A stretch of DNA of 64,000 bases from assembly GCF_958295425.1 (NCBI RefSeq), contig NC_081136.1, positions 14,467,381 to 14,531,380 on the forward strand, given 5' to 3'. The translations under genes and the position numbers were made by a program. The notes beneath the pieces are model-generated. The model searched no databases, was not told the origin of the DNA, and saw only the letters and a program-made list of their open reading frames with translations. The DNA comes from Solea solea. Lineage: Eukaryota > Chordata > Actinopteri > Pleuronectiformes > Soleidae. Shown here piece by piece: positions 59,894-64,000 of this stretch. Numbering within the stretch: the stretch's first letter is position 1; every line of letters begins with the position of its first letter.

Positions 59894-62800
59894 TTAAGTA
59901 AAAGTAAAGCATCTAGTAATTACAGAACTTATAAACAGTTTATGGCTCCTGTGAAAAATGGTCAGTGTAAATGTTATAAATATAATGATTAAAAATAATT
60001 TTTCAGTTTAGTAGTTCAGTTTCCGCTGTTCTGATAAGTAATCATACAAACTTTGCACTCCCTCCATGGTAAATATTATACAGAACAGTATATTGAAACA
60101 CGCTTTATATATTTACATATATTATCTCAGAGCATAAACATAGGTAAATATGGAAGTAATATTCTGGATTGATGGCTGTAACTTCTGTAACTATAAAGGT
60201 ATTTGTGACACATAATCATATATAGACTTTACTCATGACAAAAACAGAATCACTTTTATATATTTTAATGACTATCACCATAGGAAATGTACAAATTCCA
60301 TTTAAAACAAGGGGATTTATGTTCGGAGCAATTAATTGCTTTGCGTAAGCAATAGCATGTTATTATTGCTAATACATTTTTACAGTATTGCCCAGCCCTA
60401 CAGTATAGTTACCAGCTGAGTTTTTATTTCTGTCTGAGGCCTTTCACAGCCTGCAGATAATAATTGAAATAGCATTTTTCTGCAGATAAACTGCAGAAAC
60501 CAATTTCTTTTAAATATCACAACGTCACATCAAATATCCTGTGACCCACACTAGCTCTTGGAAGAACATCTTGTTGAAGAACCTCATGTCCTTTGTTGGG
60601 AAACGCTTGATGTGTTTTGTGTTTCCATGGTGACCCCGCCGCACAGCACATAAGACAATAATGAAAGCTCTCAAAGGCCGCAGGGGCATCACAACAGTGT
60701 GTGTCCTCAACGTTTCAGCTACCGTGGCACTTGGAGGAGTTACACAACCTGACGTTCACCCTGAGAATGTTTCCTCCCCCCATCATCCTGGGGCTTTTGA
60801 GACCAGCGAAGATTGGTCTTGCTAGCAAAGGGATGACACATGAAATGACAAAACTCCTGTGTCTGTCTGTCAGGCTTGGTCTTTATCCGACTGACATTTG
60901 CTGGCTCAGGCTCATCCAGGCTCTGGAGAAGCCAGGGATAAGAGTCAGACACAGATGGCTTTCCCTTTGCAATTCAGTCTAGCACAAGATTCAGAACGAT
61001 GGGGAAGGTTTCCAAATTGTCATCCTGTTTTTTACAGACCCTCAAATATATTTTCCTCTACAGACTGGAACCTTCACATACTGTGGCATTGTGTTTCGGT
61101 AATATGCTGTCGTGCTGTGTTTTATGTTTCATCTGTGCTGACCCAACCTATTGGTGATTAAGCCTTGATAGGGCTGTTACTTCAGCAGAGACGTTTCTTG
61201 TCCTCTGAGTGAGTCAAAAGAACAATGCGAGAATGTCTTGTGCCATTTAAAACTGATGAGCCAAAGCCAGCATGAAGGAGGAGAGGGGAGGTGTAGGTGT
61301 TAAATTGATTGGCGAGGGAAAAAAGCATCTGCTTTGCAGTAGCTTAACAGTTGCCTCAGAAGCACGCCTGCTATTGTTTCCAAACAAGAATACCCACTTC
61401 TGTGTGCCGAGAAGTGTCGCCTTCAGAAGAAATGAGAGAGAGGGATAGAAATTGTTGCATAAGAAACATTAAGAGATGTTTTTTTTCTGTTTTTCTCAGC
61501 TTTCCAGGGCCCTAATCTATTTTCCTTTTTCAAAGCCGCCTCAACTCCTTTTCTGTTTTTCATGCAGTTCACAGTTAATACGTGGGCAGAGAACAAAAGG
61601 CAGGAGATATAGGGCTGGAGTCAGCAGCTGATCCGATGACAAAAATGGCACCAAGGCGAGACGATCCCAGGTGTAGTCATGACTCAAGTAGCACTCAAAA
61701 ATAGGTGGGTGTGATGAGGAGGGGGGGCATCATGGGAGCTTGTGTCCTCTCTGACAAGCTGCCTGTCGTGTGCATGCTACCTGACAGCAGGAAAAGCAAA
61801 GTGACAGGACACCTGACCTTTCTGACCTCCACCAAAGTGAGATAGGACGCAGACTTCCACTGCTGAACACCAGTGACATGAACGTACACCTTTCCTCTCT
61901 GCGTTTATTTTAGTTAAGTGGTAGAACTGTGAGAACTGAAAAGGCTAGAATACTATTGTAATACATTAGTGTATGCAGTTTAAAAACCCCCAACAAAAGT
62001 CTTTTCAAATCGGCATCGACCTTTTTAAACAAAAAAATCCGATTCTTCCTTCTGCAGTGTTGAGACTGGCTACAGATTGAGCTTGTTGATCTACTACACT
62101 GATTATGGGATACCTACAAGCAACTACGCAAAGCTGAATCTAATTAATTGCAATGACCTAGTAACTTGTGTCCATGGTCTTAATTGTTGTTTGTTCGACA
62201 AACAAAAGATTGGCCACCGACTGGACTGGAAACTACGGTTGAGCTGATACAATTCTCAGTCCAAAATGACTGGATAAGATATCAAAGAAAGAAAAAGGTA
62301 AAATCCAACATGATAACTTAACCCTAAATATGGGCAAAATGCTTCACTAAACACTGGCGACATCCTTTGAAGAAAGATGTCTGCCACCACTGTCATGTCT
62401 GCCAAGTAATTGGAGCAATATAAAGCTAATGCTAGTAGCATGGAGTTCATTTTCTTACTTCAGATCCATATACCTTTATTTTACACACATAACTCATTGA
62501 TCAGAATCATAAAAATGGTGTAAAAACATCTTGAATAGCCAGATAGTATAGATAGATATATCACATACAATCAAAATTATATTCTAGCCATAATTCTCAC
62601 AAAAAGATTAAAAAGATAAAAGAAAAATTTGAAAGTTGAAGTAAATGTCTTTAGCTGTTTGTCTTTGACCCTACAAGACTTCTAAGATGATTATGACAGA
62701 ATTATATACATCGAAAGAGTCTATAAATATAGAATGTTAATCTTTTGATCTTGAAACAACATTTGTATGGAAGACTAATATGTTGTGCAAGAATGGGTCA

Positions 62801-62979
62801 TCTAATTGTTTCCCTACTGTTGTATGTTTTACAGCAAATAAAGATAGAATCTGATTGTATATAGTGTTCTCATGCTTGTCTCTGCCTCCTGTTTGTTCAT
62901 TTTTACATTTACTGGTTGTAGTTGTGTGTCTGCACTGAAGTCAAGATCAGTATTGTTGTCACTCTGACTCCCTCTCTCC

Positions 62980-63290
62980 CCCTCCTCTCTCTGCTTCTTT
63001 TGCTTTTCTCATGCACTCTCCTCACTCCCTCTACAGAGTGACATTTATTAATTAAATATGGTGTACTGCCGCAGGATGTGCTTCCCTTTCCACTATCTTC
63101 AGACGCTAATAATTACATTGGCATTTAGCTCCGTGATAAGCCAAACCTATGGCCTTTATGAAATGTTCCCTGGGTCCAGATACTGAGCAAAATATAGACT
63201 GATGCAATGCTATATATCGATCCATCGCATTTATCTTAAGAGAAGGGGGAGCTGTTCATTAGCATGTTTTAAGAAGCTTACAGCAACACC
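62980..63290. promoter_or_regulatory. Candidate conserved non-coding element
   Basis: Repeat-free block with TTATTAATTAAATA, GCTAATAATTACATTGGC and ATCGATCCATCGC; no open frame. Called on motif content only. Confidence 0.3.
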
Positions 63291-63519
63291 TGATGTTTAT
63301 ACCATTAAAGGCTGAAACCCTTGCTTGAAACCTGTCGTGTGCATTTCTGCTCATATGTGAGCTTTGCAAATGGAAGTAGAGCTGATTTATGAAATGTACT
63401 ACTTTTTTGGAGTGATTTATTTATGTATTTTTATAATACGATGTAGACCTAAAACTGTGTTGTGAAACTTTTAAAGCTGATAAGGGTTATGCATAACCTT
63501 TGAATATGAACAAATGTCC

Positions 63520-63760
63520 ATTCATTAAAACCCATTGCCAATTAGAATTAGTCACTTTTGCACATACACCAATTAGTGATAGTGATTTGTCCACTACAAT
63601 TAACCCATCCTATTACACACCAGTAGTGTACACACACAAGCCAGCAGCAGTGGGCAGCACTTATCTGCTCCTGGGGAGCAATGGGGGATTGGGTGCCTTG
63701 CTCAAGGGCACCTCTATGTGACCCTCTCTCTCTCTGTACGGCGCTGTGATCATGAGTTTG
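63520..63760 (+). mobile_element. Interspersed teleost repeat fragment
   Basis: CAGCAGTGGGCAGCACTTAT, GGGGAGCAATGGGGGATTGG and GTGCCTTGCTCAAGGGCACC are words common to a widespread fish repeat, probably LINE-derived. Frames here on both strands are repeat sequence. Confidence 0.55.
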
Positions 63761-63954
63761 GCTTCTACCGAGTGTGATCATGTGATGCATTTTTTTTGGT
63801 GAACATTTTAGCTTGGTTAACAGCAATCAATCCATAATCCCTGAATAGCTGCCTCATTATGTGCCTGTATGCCAATCACATTCTGTTTCCTTCCCCATGC
63901 AGCTCCAAGTTTCCTTTATGTAGTCTGGACAAGAAACCTGTCATTAAAAAGGCA

Positions 63955-64000
63955 GCACCACATGACTCTCTGTGTTTCTCAGTTTACAGTTGTTTAGATC
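63955..64000 (+). mobile_element. Dispersed TTAAAGCTG-family fragment, cut by window end
   Basis: CACATGACTCTCTGTGTTTC and GTTTAGATC match the 40,095 copy. Confidence 0.45.

Larger units (their letters stand above)
53008..64000. other. Region after exon 8: probable large intron, gene continues beyond the window
   Basis: No exon for the acidic stretch or MRH domain was identified. Weak acceptor-like candidates are discussed in the findings. Repeats are listed separately. 57,400-59,400 and 60,000-62,900 show nothing recognisable. Confidence 0.45.

Noticed and set aside
60696..60982. Possible PRKCSH-like exon
   Set aside because: The phase compatible with exon 8 gives no family similarity; the frame with faint similarity is out of phase and meets a stop.

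Overview
This is a vertebrate, almost certainly teleost fish, genomic window: AT-rich, intron-split genes with GT/AG junctions, tRNA-derived SINEs, short inverted-repeat DNA transposons, a Tc1/mariner remnant and long TA/TG microsatellites. There is no bacterial-style gene packing, and I saw no rRNA gene, functional tRNA gene or CRISPR array.

Layout. Positions 1-26,380 are gene-poor: dispersed repeats, several repeat-free blocks rich in homeodomain-type and SOX-type words that look like conserved non-coding elements, and scattered CTCF-like motifs. At 26,605-28,051 (+) lies a complete two-exon doublesex/mab-3 related gene, best identified as dmrta1 (dmrt4): a DM zinc-finger domain in exon 1, and a DMA domain plus the family's C-terminal motif in exon 2. 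Its poly(A) signal is at 28,176. Only about 780 bp after that signal, on the same strand, starts a second gene coding for an ER-type protein related to the glucosidase II beta subunit (PRKCSH). Eight exons can be joined with consistent phase from 28,962 to 53,007: signal peptide, two LDLa-like cysteine modules, coiled coil and one intact EF-hand (245 residues). Its introns grow from 312 bp to 9.6 kb. The MRH (mannose-6-phosphate receptor homology) end expected of this family was not found by 64,000, so the gene appears to run off the window.

The introns and flanks carry most of the repeats. A dispersed family with ends resembling TTAAAGCTGYARTG occurs in about ten pieces in both orientations. 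A 486-bp inverted-repeat transposon with a TAT duplication has two further relatives. There are tRNA-like SINEs at 43.3, 44.4 and 48.4 kb, the last with a clear target-site duplication, and one LINE tail is nested in another repeat at 56 kb.

The two genes are functionally unrelated as far as family knowledge goes: one is a DM-domain transcription factor, the other an ER glycoprotein-processing factor. The large introns of the second gene may host regulatory DNA for its developmental neighbour, but that is inference. I found no convincing previously undescribed biological system. The most unusual points are the divergent PRKCSH-like paralogue with a degenerate second EF-hand, the DM-only product predicted if the short dmrta1 intron is retained, and two unexplained coding-like stretches (22.6-23.1 kb and 54.7-55.6 kb).
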